A stretch of 64,000 nt of DNA from Siphonodentalium dalli (lineage: Eukaryota; Mollusca; Scaphopoda; Gadilida; Siphonodentaliidae): contig CP136064.1 in the NCBI GenBank assembly GCA_032622095.1, forward strand, positions 37,934,426 to 37,998,425, given 5' to 3'. Positions within the stretch are counted from its first letter, which is position 1; the number at the start of each line of letters is the position of its first letter. The position numbers and the translations under genes were made by a program. Positions 23,326 through 35,858 of this stretch are shown one piece after another. The notes below the pieces were generated by a model, which did not search any database, was not told the origin of the DNA, and was given only the letters and a program-made list of their open reading frames with translations.

Positions 23326-23595
23326 TGATTAGCCAGTAGCATTGTGCTCTCTTCTGTAACACAATCAGGCCCTTGCTTAGGTAAAATATAGTAGGTCTTT
23401 ATGATAACATGCTGTTTACGTGATGGTCATGGTATATATGAACGAAACTGTATGCGTTTTAATGTTTTTCTGTTTACGGTGATTAGAACAAATATGAATA
23501 TTTTCGACAACTAAGGCCTCACGTGCCTTTAAATAGGTCGGTTAGCTTCAATGTGTTGGCTCTTTTATAGTAATATGTCTTTATGTATCTTGATC

Positions 23596-23767
23596 TCAGC
23601 TCATGTTTGGGCATACTAGTATAAAAAGGTATTCGTCTCCGATTCCCGCTCCACATAACGAGCACAATATATCGTTATATGGTGTGTTGTCCAGGAACCA
23701 GTCTCCACTGGCAACCGGTGGTTTATAGGCCTGAACCTCGCTAATGTCATAATGGCATATTGTTGTT
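23596..23767 (-). pseudogene. LINE ORF2 C-terminal remnant (host of a nested insertion)
   Basis: The frame ends in ILCSLCGAGIGDEYLFILVC, a Cys-Cys-His/Cys knuckle spacing like that of LINE ORF2 C-termini. It is interrupted upstream by the LINE fragment at 23768-24858. No complete domain remains. Moderately sure of the family, not of the clade. Confidence 0.5.
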
Positions 23768-24858
23768 TGTTTAAACATATTTTATTGTAATATAATATTA
23801 CACAAGGGATCGGGGCACAAGTTTTAACAACTTAAATCCGCCCCTCTCCCATATACATTTTAACAAAAACAAAGTAGATGACGAACATAACATATATACA
23901 GGATGATGTATGGTGTGGTTGTGATTGCTGTCAGTCCTATCCTGCTTTTGAAATTTCATCTGAGGTAGTCAACATTTGTAACGCAAAGGAGGATCTCGCC
24001 TATATTTGTTAGCGGAGGGGGCCTAATTAAAACGTTTCGTTGATGAAATGTATGAATAAACAAAATGGAAAAGAATTTCATTGCGTCGATTCGATTCTGA
24101 TGATATCCCTGTGAGTAAGGAGGAAATGTTAGATATTATAAATTGGTGGGCTGCAATCTTATTGAAGAGTTCGCATCTTTCGGTAGCATACAGGGGGCAC
24201 TCAAAGAAATAATGAAAGGCATCTTCGACTTCGTATCCACATGTGCATTTAGAGGTATCAGAGATAAAATTGTTGCACATATCTGATTTTAATTCACTAC
24301 AATAGTTGCGAATTCTGCAGTGTAAAATGCTTAGTTTTCTTGGACCATTAATAAAGAATTGGGGAGGTTTCGTGGGCGGGTCAATAAATTTCAAATTCAT
24401 CTTAAATTCAGGAAGAGTACTTACATTTGTAATAGGCTTTGGTGGTTTATTCCAGGATAACGTACTTTTAGGTAAATAAGAGTTTCTGAAATGTTCTGTA
24501 TGCGAACGGTATGTATAGAATTTGTCAGGTTCGCGCATATCATATCGATTACTGGCAACTTGTCTTGATCGGGGTGGCAACATGAGCGTGAGGTAATTGG
24601 GGACTTGGTTGTTTATTATTTTAAACATGGTGTGCAACTCGTGGAGTTCTAGTCGAATTTCAAGCCTTGACCATCCTACTTCGTCAAACAAGCGATTTAT
24701 ATCTACGGAACGCGTTAATCCTGTTACTATTCTTGCAGCATCCTTGTGTATGTCATCGAACTTTTTTAATAAGTAATCTGTTGCTGTGCCCCACACTACA
24801 TCGGCATAGTCTATAATTGGTAATATATATGCTGTGTATATTTTTTCAAGCGACTTTC
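23768..24858 (-). mobile_element. 5'-truncated LINE with 14-bp target-site duplication
   Basis: ggcatattgttgtt flanks both ends (23754-23767 and 24859-24872). The minus-strand 3' end runs to tattacaataaaatatg. The 5' end is truncated inside ORF2 just after the RT domain. This structure is what target-primed reverse transcription leaves behind. Confidence 0.9.
24023..24796 (-). pseudogene. LINE ORF2 C-terminal fragment
   Basis: 257 codons, open upstream to about 24852 where it reads KIYTAYILPIIDYADVVWGT. The body has FDDIHKDAARIVTGLTRS, ending in the knuckle CTCGYEVEDAFHYFFECP. This is the post-RT region of a CR1/L2-type LINE ORF2. The frame is intact, so the insertion is recent, but no RT or endonuclease is present and it cannot move itself. 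Confidence 0.9.
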
Positions 24859-25289
24859 GGCATATTGTTGTTGTCTATACCGGGGAATTTAGGTCGGTTA
24901 ACTGTTCTCTAATGCACCTAAAGTAAATTTGTTTGCTATATGTATACTTGTAAACTCGGTGGTGTAAACATCATTAGTTTTTTTTTTCATATGTGATTGT
25001 GAGTGGATGGCATGCTTTCCAATGGCTCTTTTACTAACAACTGAATGCTCTTTAAAGACATGAGCATTTTCAATGTACAAAATTGGGAGTGGACTAACCG
25101 ACGAAGCTTGTGACGTTAAGAACACATCGATATGATAAATGAAAGTGTCAAAGACAATGTAGCTCAACTTTGGAAGGAGTTTATTTTTTGCTGAGCAATG
25201 AATAGAATGATAAAGGAAAGACAAAAAGTTACAGTGAAGGTCTTGTATTGTGTAGATGAATTTATTTTCATTTCAAATATTTCACCAAT

Positions 25290-26745
25290 AAATGTGTGCA
25301 GATGGATTCAAATTTGAGATCCAAGATGCTGCTGGCAGCCATGTTTTATAACGAATTTAAGAAATAATTGATGACTCCAATCTAGAGGTCCCCCGAAAAT
25401 CCATATGAAGTTTGGTGACAATTGGATGAGGGATGTGGCCTGTATGATGTGCTGAAGAATTTAGTCATGCAAAGATGGCCAATGGCAGCCATGTTTTTCT
25501 ATGAATTTCGGAAATATTCGATGGATCCTATCTAGGGGTCACACCGAAGATCCATATGAAGTTTGGTGGTGATCCGACTAGGGATGTGGGCTGTAGGTTG
25601 TGCTGAAGGATTCAGTCATGCAAAGAGTAAAATCCAAGATGGCCACTGTCAGTCATGTTTTTCTATGAATTTCGGGGAAAAAATCAATGGCTTCCATCTA
25701 GAAATCACTATGAAGATCCATATAAAGTTTAGTGATGATTGGATGAGGGATGTGGGGTGTAGGGTGTACCAAATGATTTAGACATTCAAAGTGTAAAATC
25801 CAAGACGGCTGCTGGCAGCAAAATGTTTTCAAAATAGGAGGCTCTCATCTAGAGTTCTCCCCGAAGATCCATATGAAGTTTGGTGATCATCAGATGAGGG
25901 ATTTGGTCTTTAGGGTGTGCTAAAAGATATAGTCGTGCAAAGAGTAAATTCCAAAATGGCTACCAGCAGCCATGTTTTTCATTGAAAATTGTTCAAATTT
26001 GATAGCTCCCATCTAGAGCTGATTCTAAAAATGCCTGTAAATTTTCAAATCCATTATCAGATAAATGCGGGCTACGGGGTGTGCCAATGGAATCAAATTT
26101 GAATTCCAAGATGGCTGCTGGCGGCCATGTTATTTAACAAATTTCGGTCAAAATAGGAGGCTCCCATCTAGAGGTCACCCCGAAGATCCATATGAAGTTC
26201 GGTGATGATCGGATGAGAGATGTCGCCTGTAGGGTGTGCCAAATGATTTAGTCATACAAAGAGTAATTAACAAGATGCCGCTGGCGGCCATGTTTTTCAA
26301 AATATTTCAGTCAAAATAAGAGGCTCCCATCTAGAGGTCATCCCGAAGATCCATATAAAGTTTGGATGAAGGATGTGTTATTTAGTCATGCAAAGAGTTA
26401 AATCCTTCAAATTTGATAGCTCCCATCTACAGGTGATCACAATCATCCTGCAAAATTTAGAAATGATCCGGCCATAAATATACGGGCTGTAGAGTGTGCC
26501 GATGGATTAAAATTTGAAATCCAAGATGGCTGCTGACGCTGGCTGACGGTCATATTTTTCATCGAAATTCAGAAACATTTGATAGCTCCAATCTATAGGT
26601 CACCCTGAAGCTACATATGAAGTTTGGTGAAGATCGGATGAGGGATGCGGCCTTTAGGGCGTGCCGAAGGAAATTGTTGATGCACGATGGACACCAACCC
26701 ATGGCAATAGCTCAAACTTTACACTGTAAAGTTGAGCTAAAAATG
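25290..26745. repeat. degenerate tandem repeat, about 200-bp period, seven or so units
   Basis: Each unit has aatccaagatggctgctggc, agccatgtttttc, catctagaggtcaccccgaa, gatccatatgaagtttggtg and gatgagggatgtgg. It ends with atggcaatagctcaaacttt and a small palindrome acactgtaaagttgagct. A shorter array in the opposite orientation lies in INTS2 intron 4 (60880-61440) with the same border. Confidence 0.85.
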
Positions 26746-27411
26746 GAAAATCCCTTACTGGATTAACGTAATGTCACATAATCAACCATTGCGGAGGTAC
26801 ACAATACGGTTTTGTATCAATATTTCAATATTTGTATTGCTTGATAGAATAACTGACACTGTCACAGTACTGTTTACATATTATGCATGGTTTCAACAGC
26901 AAAATTTCATTATTGGAGAATTAACAATAACAACTGTAAGAACAAAGTTGATCTATTTCTCCATGTTCTTCTTGGTGATGAACTTTTTACAGACTTTTAC
27001 AATTTTTGCACAATTACCCACAGTGAAGGCCTCATGACCCTTTAAGTTTCTTCGGGTATAATAATCCTCATAAATTATGAAACAACTAATAGTTTTCAAA
27101 TATTTCATGATTTAATTTAAATTTATTGTGTTTGAACATGGAATATTATTATTATTTATTAACACATTTCAAAGCAAGTAGACATTATTATTTAAAAGCA
27201 AAAAATAATATATAAACAAAGCAGTGACCCAGCAATCAGCTTTCACAGTGTGAGTCGATAGAAAACCTAAGTAATAGGGTCAATAGCCTGTAGATTGCAC
27301 AAGTTAAGAATCATAAATAAATAAACAGACATGAATATGGAGGCATGTCTTTCAACTATTTCAGATGATTAAATACCCCATAACACTTCATAACCAACAA
27401 GCATACACCAC

Positions 27412-27672
27412 CCCCTGGTTAAATGGTTCTCCTAATTTGCTATGATGCTGGTGGGTCCTGCTGAATTGCTATGGACAACTTTTGAAAAAATAACTGTACA
27501 TTTTCTTAAGATAAGATAAGATAATTTTTATTTAAAAGTCAGAGGTAAAAACATTATACAAACACAAGCTCTGAAGAGCTTTGACTGAATTAACAGCATC
27601 AGTTTACCCTACCAGCATCATTCAGCAGGACCCACTAGCATCATATGAAATTAGCAGGACCCTTAACCAGGG
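27412..27672. mobile_element. foldback MITE with LINE-tail insert in its centre
   Basis: Outer arms (ccccctggttaaatggttct, gctatgatgctggtgggtcc tgctgaa and the inverse) are about 55 bp. Between them lies a short piece ending in repeated ttatc (plus strand taagataagataagataatt), which looks like the 3' tail of a LINE or SINE. So a retroelement fragment probably landed in the spacer. Confidence 0.65.
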
Positions 27673-27942
27673 GTATATCCATCAAGAAGATTTGAGCAAA
27701 TAATATCACTTATGGTGTGATAGTCGACACGTTAACACATTCACATGCGAATAGAAGACAGCCTTAAAAACCTGTGCAGCAATTACTAAATATATCATTT
27801 TGTTTGGGCCAAAGAAACTGGACATAACAAATTATGTGAAAGCACATTTTTTGTTTGATATAAACATTCTATTGGACTGAACTGAGGTCAGAATAGGATA
27901 AATGCATTCAAAGTGGTTAAATGAGAGAGTATTAATAGGGCC

Positions 27943-28411
27943 GATGGGGTCATTGTCACAAGGCTCCGGTCACATTCGTAGCCAGCTTTTTAAATGGATC
28001 ACAAATGTAGCCAGCTTTTTTCACCGGCGATCACATTCGTAGCCAGCTTTTCTAATTTGTGGTTTATATTGCCCAAAATATGACATCATCACGTTTGTGA
28101 CTAAAATGTCGACGTCATGCTCCAAAACTGACTTCTTTTATCAACTTATATTAGAATATAATTCGAGCATTCCAACGACATTGATCAGAAACATCAGGTT
28201 ATTAGATGAACTAATATCAAAACTAAATTCAAGTTGTTGTTCATCCATCAACTCAGAAAAATTAGATTAACCTGATCGTGTTCATTGAGGCTCGCCTGAA
28301 TATGAAAAGCTGGCTACAAATGTGATCGCCATAGAAAAGCTGGCTACATTTGTGATCGATTAAAAAAGCTGGCTACGAATGTGATCGGAGCCTTGTGACA
28401 ATGACCCCATC
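27943..28411. mobile_element. MITE family D, copy 1 (tripled motif in TIRs)
   Basis: The ends are gatggggtcattgtcacaag and its inverse. Each 100-bp TIR carries three tandem copies of a motif like gatcacattcgtagccagct. ttaatagg occurs just outside each end, a probable 8-bp duplication. No ORF. A second copy at 51841-52295 has the same organisation. Confidence 0.85.
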
Positions 28412-29460
28412 AGCGTTAATAGGCACGTTTAGATAGTGAACTTCAAACATCAGCAACTGCTTGTTACAAAGTTAATATAAAACAGTAAGCTGAATCGCGA
28501 CATAGTCAAACTTTCATGTACACGGAAAAAGATATTCAATCTTTATCCATTGAAGAACATAATCATTATCGTTGAGGTATATAAATTTCTCATTGAATTG
28601 TACAATGTATAACTAAATGAGTGCTTCGAATACATTCAATACACAAGAACACAATGTCACTCTTAGAAACTTAAAGAGTTCCTCCGGTTAAGAAAATACT
28701 TCTTCAGTAATCAAGTTATATCAAGCAGGAACAGTATATCTGAGTTTCTGGTGAAGAGCAGTGGTCTGAACAAGTTCAGATCAGGGATTAACTCTTTCTT
28801 TTATAGTAACGAGAGGCCGATCACGATCGGCAGATGTTTAACCCATCCCTTGGCGATAGTAAATTGTTATAATCAGAATCATAATCTTTTAATGTTGAAT
28901 TATAGAGTATACTGTTATGATATGAAGTAGTATATGGCAAATGTACATAATAACCAGTAATAACACAAATTATTGGAATGTATGAGTCAATATAGAAGGG
29001 TTAATATAACGTCTAAACTCTAGAGCCTGTCACCACTATCATAGTATAAGCAGTTCTATTCATGTTGTTGCAAATTGCCATGTGAGATAACAAAATAATA
29101 TAATTATTTATTTAATGGAAAAGGTTAAAAGACATGGAATGGGTAAAAGGGGTTAAATTACCTATCTCTGCCCTGTTTGATCCAATGTAGTCCCATCATC
29201 CAAGGACTTAGAGAGCTCCATTGGTCTAGTTAAATAAATTCACATTAAGTTGTGGTTAATAAGATAGCTAAATCAATTTATCCAATAATTCACTAATTTG
29301 TGTCTCTTATACAGAGGGAACATATGAGGGCTATAAATAACTCTCAATAAACCATGTCTTTTTATCTCTCTCACAGAGAAGCTGTGAGGCTGAGGTATTC
29401 ATTAATTGTAAGTTACTTGGGTTATAATTGGATAATTCTTAGTTGAAAAAGGGCCATATC
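28412..29460. other. noncoding intergenic DNA
   Basis: AT-rich; I see no exon, repeat unit or element ends in this stretch. Confidence 0.4.
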
Positions 29461-30080
29461 TCTGGTATAACAAATTGGATCTAACCCATATTCAAACTCG
29501 TTCTGTATTTTGAGTTGAGAAACTCATATACCAAATTTGGCTCCTATCAGATGAAAAATGGTTGCTTTATCGAAGTATGTGTGAACTATATGTCAAAGGA
29601 CCATAACTCCATTAAAAAACATCCGATCAAACCCATATTCGAACTCAATCAGTATGTTGGTCTGAGAACCTCATATACCATATTTGGTTACAATCAGATA
29701 AAAAATGTTTGAGTTATGGCAGAATTCATGAATTCTAAGTCAAAAAAGGGCCATAACTCTGTAAAAAAAAACTCGGATCAAACCCATATTCGAACTCGGT
29801 CTGTATTTTGGGCCGAGAAACTCACATACCAAATTTGGTTCCGATCAGATAAAAAATGTTTGAGTTATGGCAGAATGCGTGAATTCTAAGTCGAAAAAGT
29901 TCCATAACTCTGTAAAAAAAAGTCGGATCAAACCCATATTCGAACTCGATCTGTATTTTGGGCTGAAAACCCCATATACAAAATTTGGTTTTGATAAGGT
30001 AGAAAATGTTTGAGTTATCGCATTACACGTAAAGTGTCTACGGACGGACGGACGGACGGACGGACAGACGGACGGACATA
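29461..30080. repeat. about 125-bp degenerate tandem repeat with GGAC tail
   Basis: Four to five units of gggccataactctg, aaaactcggatcaaacccat, attcgaactcggtctgtatt, ttggg and catataccaaatttgg. It ends in a (ggac)n run at about 30040-30076. Related arrays lie at 40380-40960 and 44800-45160, and a similar GGAC-type tail alone is at 30580-30630. Confidence 0.85.
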
Positions 30081-31243
30081 CCAACAAATGGGTAGATATG
30101 TGGCTTCGACCTATGTGGCTAGAAATGGTAATGTGGCTTTAGTTTTTATGTGGCTTCTCAAGTAGCCATAAAATTTTAAGTGGCTATCAAGTAGTAGATA
30201 GTGATAAAACTCCAGATTATGGATTCATAACATGTTGGAATTATAGCAGAAGAAGCTGATTAAAACTCAAAAACTTGCTCACAGCAACTGGGACAGTGGA
30301 ATAGGAGAAACTGACAGGTCCGTGATTGGGTGGCTAGCCACATAAATGTCTTGTCAGTGTCCGACATCTCCTATTGACGGGTCATGGATGTCTAAATCGA
30401 TGGACTTTTTTTTCTCCAAATTTTGAGTGACTACAAAATTAAATAAGCTGATTAGGCCAAATAGGTCATTTTAGAACGTCCATCTGAAAGCTGTTACGTG
30501 GCTAGCCACGCAACGGAAGTTATGCACATAAATATCCATTTTACACAATCTTAGCCACATAAGTAGTCATTAGTAAACACGGACAGACGGACGGACAGAC
30601 GGACGAACGGACGGACGGACGAACGACGAGTGGTCAATCCGGACAACGACACTATGTTTACCATACATGGTATGGGTAAACATAAAAAGTACAAGTTTGA
30701 TTCCAAGTAGAAATGTTAACTTTGAAATCCAGATAGAAACCTGAACAATGTAACTAGGACAAAGAGTCACTGACTCGTTCCGGTATTTTAATGTCATGTT
30801 ATGTTATGAAAATGCCTGTCTGGTACAATGTATATACATGAATCTGCCACAATTGTTGGTAGCTGATGGAATATGCAGGCTTTCCGCTAGTAGGGCAGGG
30901 GGTCCCTTTAAGGGTCCCATTCCCCCAGCCAATTTGTCCCCTTCTGTCATACCACAGGACATATTTCATATGTATAAAGATGTTTACTTCTCAATTTTGT
31001 TGGGACTAGTACGAAGATATTTAAATAGTTGACAACTTTATTTGATTTCTAGCGAGAATACACTCGGACCGATCTAACACTAGAAGTTGGATGTCAGTAT
31101 GTCTGTAGGCCGGAGCTAACATTCAACGTGCATGGTTGATGTGTTCCATTTAGAATATAGAGTACACTTTATTTAGTTTTTACTGAAATGCGAGCACACC
31201 CGGCTCTGCACGTTGCATGCTAGCTCCAACCTTCAGGGTAGAG
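30081..31243. other. noncoding; tatgtggct-rich stretch and GGAC run
   Basis: Repeated 'tatgtggcttc'/'agccacataa' motifs at 30100-30560 are followed by a second (ggac)n run at about 30580-30630. No exon recognised. Confidence 0.4.
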
Positions 31244-31478
31244 GGGTAATGTCGCAAAGAGCTATACTCGACCTTCACCTCAGAATTTGCAGTCACGTTA
31301 TATTCAACTAATTAACAGGTCTTTTTCGGGTGGTTTCTAGAACACCAAAGTGGGTGGAACATCTTGATATATAAGTCAAATTGCACATGCGGGTGGAATG
31401 GAGTCAATGCACGCCCTATGAGTATACCGGTATCATTTATTGAGGTCAAGGACGAGTATCGCTCTTGCGACATTACCC
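31244..31478. mobile_element. small inverted-repeat element
   Basis: gggtaatgtcgcaaagagct then atactcgaccttcacctcag at the left is matched by ttgaggtcaaggacgagtat then cgctcttgcgacattaccc at the right. Arms are about 40 bp. No ORF. Confidence 0.7.
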
Positions 31479-33255
31479 TACTACCAACCTGCAGACACAG
31501 TTAGATGAACTGAGGAAGTGATCAAACCCGACATCGCTAGAACACATGCTTTGGAGTCCGCTGGTTACATTGCTGCGGTCGCCGTATAGGTTACGAAAAA
31601 TGACCGCCGATAATTTAATCATACCCACTGATTCTATCTTCATGACGTAAAATATATATATAACTCCATTTTTTTCAAAGCATCTTTGTTTATTATAATT
31701 TAGCTTGATATTTAGAACTAAAACATTGCGCCTTTATTCTATTCCTTCATTGCTTCCAACCTGCTAATCATCTATCTGCTGAGTGTTATATTCCGGCACG
31801 TTATGCATCCAAATAATCTGCCGAGTCTTGAATAGTGAGACGTTTGACTTCAACGGGCGCGTTTCCATATACAGGGAACAACGCAAGGCCTTCACCACCG
31901 GTGATCTATAACCTGGCAAGTAATTTTTATCTAATAAATTTTCTAGGTTTTAAAGTTATTGCAGTTGATAGCATAGTAACTTGGGTAGAAAATGGATGCA
32001 AAACGATCAGCATATCTACTCTCTGATTCTTCTATTGGCCGATACAACAAAAGTAGGTCCACTCGTGTTTCCACGACATTGAAAACATTGACTGCATTTT
32101 CCCTTTGGCGGATACAGGACCCATTCCCCAAAACCGGCGGAAAGCCTGGCAAATGAAGACTGGAGTTCTCTAGCTAACTTGCCTATTGACAAAATTTACT
32201 GGAATGATATTTATTTAAAGGATTACGTAGCTACAGTGTAAGACTCACGCTGTCAGTGTCCAAATTGGGCAATTGTTTGGAAAATGGTCAATAAAAGTTT
32301 AATTTGGCCAAAAAGTTTTAAGGCTATATTCAGTAGTTGCTCTCAAATTATCATTATATTTCCATGAAACCCTTAATTAGTTAACAGGTAATAAGCGGTT
32401 GCTCGCCTGTATTTGAGAAACAATTTATCAAAAGTCACACATGCCTGCTAATCAAAACATAATGATGATTAGCTGCTGGAATGGTGTACTTTCTTAATCA
32501 AGTGACACTACTTGACTGCCTTATGGTCTCAATATAAGACAATCTAGGTGAATCATTGCCGATTTATATTGATATATGTTTCCGACTAGATCTGTTTCAG
32601 TTTTGGTGGTGCCCATCCATCCATGCACATTTACATTATCAATTTTGCCCAACTCAAAATCTAACTTAATTTTGTATGTGTTTCTTTACATTTTTGTTTT
32701 AGTTTCGGTTTTCTTGAAGATGCCATATTTTGGTATTTAATTTGGCCATAGTTTCTAAAAAATGGCCAAAATAATTCAGAAATGGCAAACAAATTGGCCA
32801 AAAGAATTTTCCGGTGAGTCTGACTGAACCCTGCTTCACTGTACTAGTAAATCTCTGTTTGTTTATTTTCTCATAGCAAATCGTATTAAGTGCAACACCA
32901 AGTGTGGCATATGCCCACAATGCTCAGTTTAGAGATTGGCATCACTAAATGTTTGTATGGAAGAATTTTTTTTTTTTTTTTTTTCAAGAAGGGCCATAAT
33001 TTTGGTAAAAAGTAATAGATGGAAAAGGGTATCCTTTCCTTCATATTGGTCTATCGCTATAACAAAAGTCATTCAAATCCAACAGTTGCTACTTGGGTGA
33101 CAATACTAAATACATTGTAGATGGAAAATATATTTTCCATGTTATAATTTCCATGGTTAACAATGGCAATAATTTATGAGACCTGCTGCGTGTATGTATC
33201 CCTGAAACTATTGAGGCATAATAAAACCCATCAATATCAACCATAAGCCTGGATA
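31479..33255. other. noncoding intergenic DNA with a possible MITE
   Basis: 32232-32848 may be an element: ctacagtgtaagactcac at the left resembles the inverse of gtgagtctgactg...cactgta at the right, and the interior has repeated aaatggccaaaa. The part at 32690-32830 recurs at 38500-38650. No exon recognised. Confidence 0.4.
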
Positions 33256-33592
33256 TAGTGTCTGACATCTACAGAATGAGGTCATCAGGAGGGTGAATTT
33301 AGTGATGCTACCTCACACATCAAGCTAGCATCACCAAATTCACCCTCTGGAGACCTCATTTTGCTTGGGCCTTGGAAGTGTCTATAGCCTAAAATTAACA
33401 TTGTTTTTAGATACTTTTTCCCCATCTGTTCAGTTTCAATATCCCCTAATTTGCAGATAAAAATTGCATAATTGAGGTGAATAATGGGTGAACATCACCA
33501 ACTTCAACTGGGAAATTCAATCTGATCGCTGCATGGGATAGCATCACTAAATTCACACTCTGGGGACCTCATTCTGCAAATGTCAGACACAA
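33256..33592. mobile_element. MITE family C, copy 1
   Basis: The ends are tagtgtctgacatctacaga and the inverse. Each end passes into a hairpin built from agaatgaggtccccagaggg and tgaatttagtgatgct and their inverses. The spacer has cagtttcaatatcccc. No ORF. First of six copies in 33-41.4 kb. Confidence 0.75.
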
Positions 33593-33664
33593 CTGACATG
33601 ATCAACCATGATTGTTGTGGGTCATAAAACCAGCGTGTAACTTAACTGGGTTTGGGGTTTTACC

Positions 33665-34098
33665 TCCGGTAAGTGTGAATTGGTCACTCTATCCATTTTT
33701 TGTGTGATAAAATTACCCATGTTGCCGAAATTATGATAAAGTTAACCAGGTTGGGGGAAATTGTGATAAAGTTACCCAAATTAATGAAATTTCATGTATA
33801 CGTGCCAACCAAATATTAATTTCTTGCGATCAAAATGACCAGTATTAAAATGTCTTAATTTATACTCAATGACGGCTGTCACTTGCCAAAACTGAACAGC
33901 ATTCCCTTCAGTCACTTTTAAATCGTGTTCACATTGTGATATTTGCTTAACCTGGGTAAATATATCATAATTCTCCACAACCTGGATAACTTTATCATAA
34001 TTCTCCACAACCTGGATAACTTTATCATAATTCTCCACAACCTGGATAACTTTATCCCAAAAAACTGATGAGAGTGACCAATTCAGCTCCAGTAAGAG
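33665..34098. mobile_element. inverted-repeat element with 30-bp minisatellite arm
   Basis: aagtgtgaattggtcactct at the left matches agagtgaccaattcagctcc at the right. Three perfect copies of a 30-bp unit (cataattctccacaacctgg ataactttat) lie at 33967-34056 inside the right arm. The left arm has the diverged inverse. Confidence 0.7.
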
Positions 34099-34811
34099 CC
34101 ATATTACATAACTCCATGAAACATGAGGAGAACAAATAAAATTTTAATAAATAATCTAACCATAGCTGACCATACAGGATAATGTATATGAAAAGCATTC
34201 TGGCCTGAATCTACTAATATCCTTATGAGTAAAATTAAAGGAATGATAATGTATGAAAACTGGAGGGCGACTAGGAAATAAATAATATCAATGACAAGAA
34301 TTCTAATAACATACCTGAGCTCAATTTTTCTATATGAGAAAATTAGCTGTAAATTTTAAATATGGATTGCATTCAATTTCGGGTTCCAGTTTAAATTTCA
34401 TTTAGAATCTATATATATAAATAGCACCTGCAGTCACATGACTGCCAATAGTCAACAGTAGACTGATTAAAGTGAATTGGCTTCGCCAAAATATCTCAAG
34501 GTATATAAATTTATTTTCTGAGTCATAAATAATTAACCAGAACTTAGGTGAGTGATTGACAAAGGAAGCTCGAAACTTCTTATTGTCAGATTATTTCTTC
34601 TCAAGTACACTTCTTACTTATCAAGCTTCTGGAGGACGGATCATACAAAATAAACGTGCAGACCCAAACAAGCAACGTGCAGGGGGGAAATTTCAGCGAA
34701 ATTAATAAATGCGCATTTAGTTGGAACACAAGAGTAAAGGAGAATACATAATTATAGCGTTAATGTTTTTCATAACAAAATTATGTGTTTGGTAATTAAT
34801 AGCCCCTATTA

Positions 34812-35351
34812 TTATGTAATAAACTCAACAGGTAAGAAAGAGAAAACTGTAATAAATGATGTCCATGCATTCCAATACCATTGGCCAGTCTTGAAATAGT
34901 GTCTGACATTTGCAGAACGAGGACTCCAGAAGGCTGGCATCACTAAATTCACACCCTGGGGACCTTATTCTGATTAGGCCTCAACTGTTATGAGAGACCT
35001 AGGAACAGATTGAAGTTCCCCAGTTGAAATAGGTGACGTTCACCCAATAGTCACCTTGATTTGATATGCATTTTATCTTCTGTAAATTAGGGGCAAAATA
35101 TAGAAAATGAACAGAAAGGAAAAAGTAACTAAAAACAATAGTAATTTCAGACTACAGATACTTCCCAGAAGATGAGGCCTAAGCAGTATGAGGTCCCCAG
35201 AAGGTGCAGGGTAGCATCACACTATATTCACTCTCTGGAGACCTCATTCTGCAAATTCTGCACTATTTCAAGGCTTGCCAATGGTATTGGAATGCATGGA
35301 AATCATTAAATACAGTTTGCTCTTTCTTACCTGTTGAGTTTATTACATGAT
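34812..35351. mobile_element. MITE family C, copy 2 (long TIRs)
   Basis: TIRs of about 110 bp: tatgtaataaactcaacagg, taagaaagag, ccatgcattccaataccatt, then the family C hairpin, all mirrored at the right end. It shows that family C hairpins can sit inside a longer TIR. Confidence 0.8.
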
Positions 35352-35615
35352 ATAAAGTCCAAGGCATTGGGTGGACCTTCACAGTCATATTATGTACATA
35401 TTTCACTACCTCAAATGGATGTTTTACGACTCAGCCACTCTCCACATTTGGAGGATGTAACATTAACCCTTTACCCAACAAACCGGCCAAAACCGGCCAA
35501 ATAAAGCTTCAACAGCCTAAAATATCTTCGGTCTGTCTCAATAGAACCATACAAATATGGATATCATTGGAACCGGCTCCTTGACCACATTGTGATAGTT
35601 ACAGTTATGCCCTGT

Positions 35616-35684
35616 GCCAATGCATTCTCTTATATATGCGAGTCGACCATAGGTCGCCTCGCATATATAAGAGAATGCATTGGC
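35616..35684. repeat. 69-nt hairpin module
   Basis: Perfect-length module with the left-type centre gagtcgaccataggtcgcctc. It is followed by partial duplicates of catatataagagaatgcatt. Confidence 0.9.
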
Positions 35685-35789
35685 CATATATAAGAGAATG
35701 CATTGGCCTATGCATTCGCATATATAAGAGAATGCATTGGCCATTTTTTCTTACATTCTTCAACAATTTTATAATTTTTAATGTGTTAA

Positions 35790-35858
35790 GCCAATGCATT
35801 CTCTTATATATGCGAGGCGACCTATGGTCGACTCGCATATATAAGAGAATGCATTGGC
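35790..35858. repeat. 69-nt hairpin module
   Basis: Right member of the pair in MITE B copy 1, centre gaggcgacctatggtcgactc. Confidence 0.9.
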
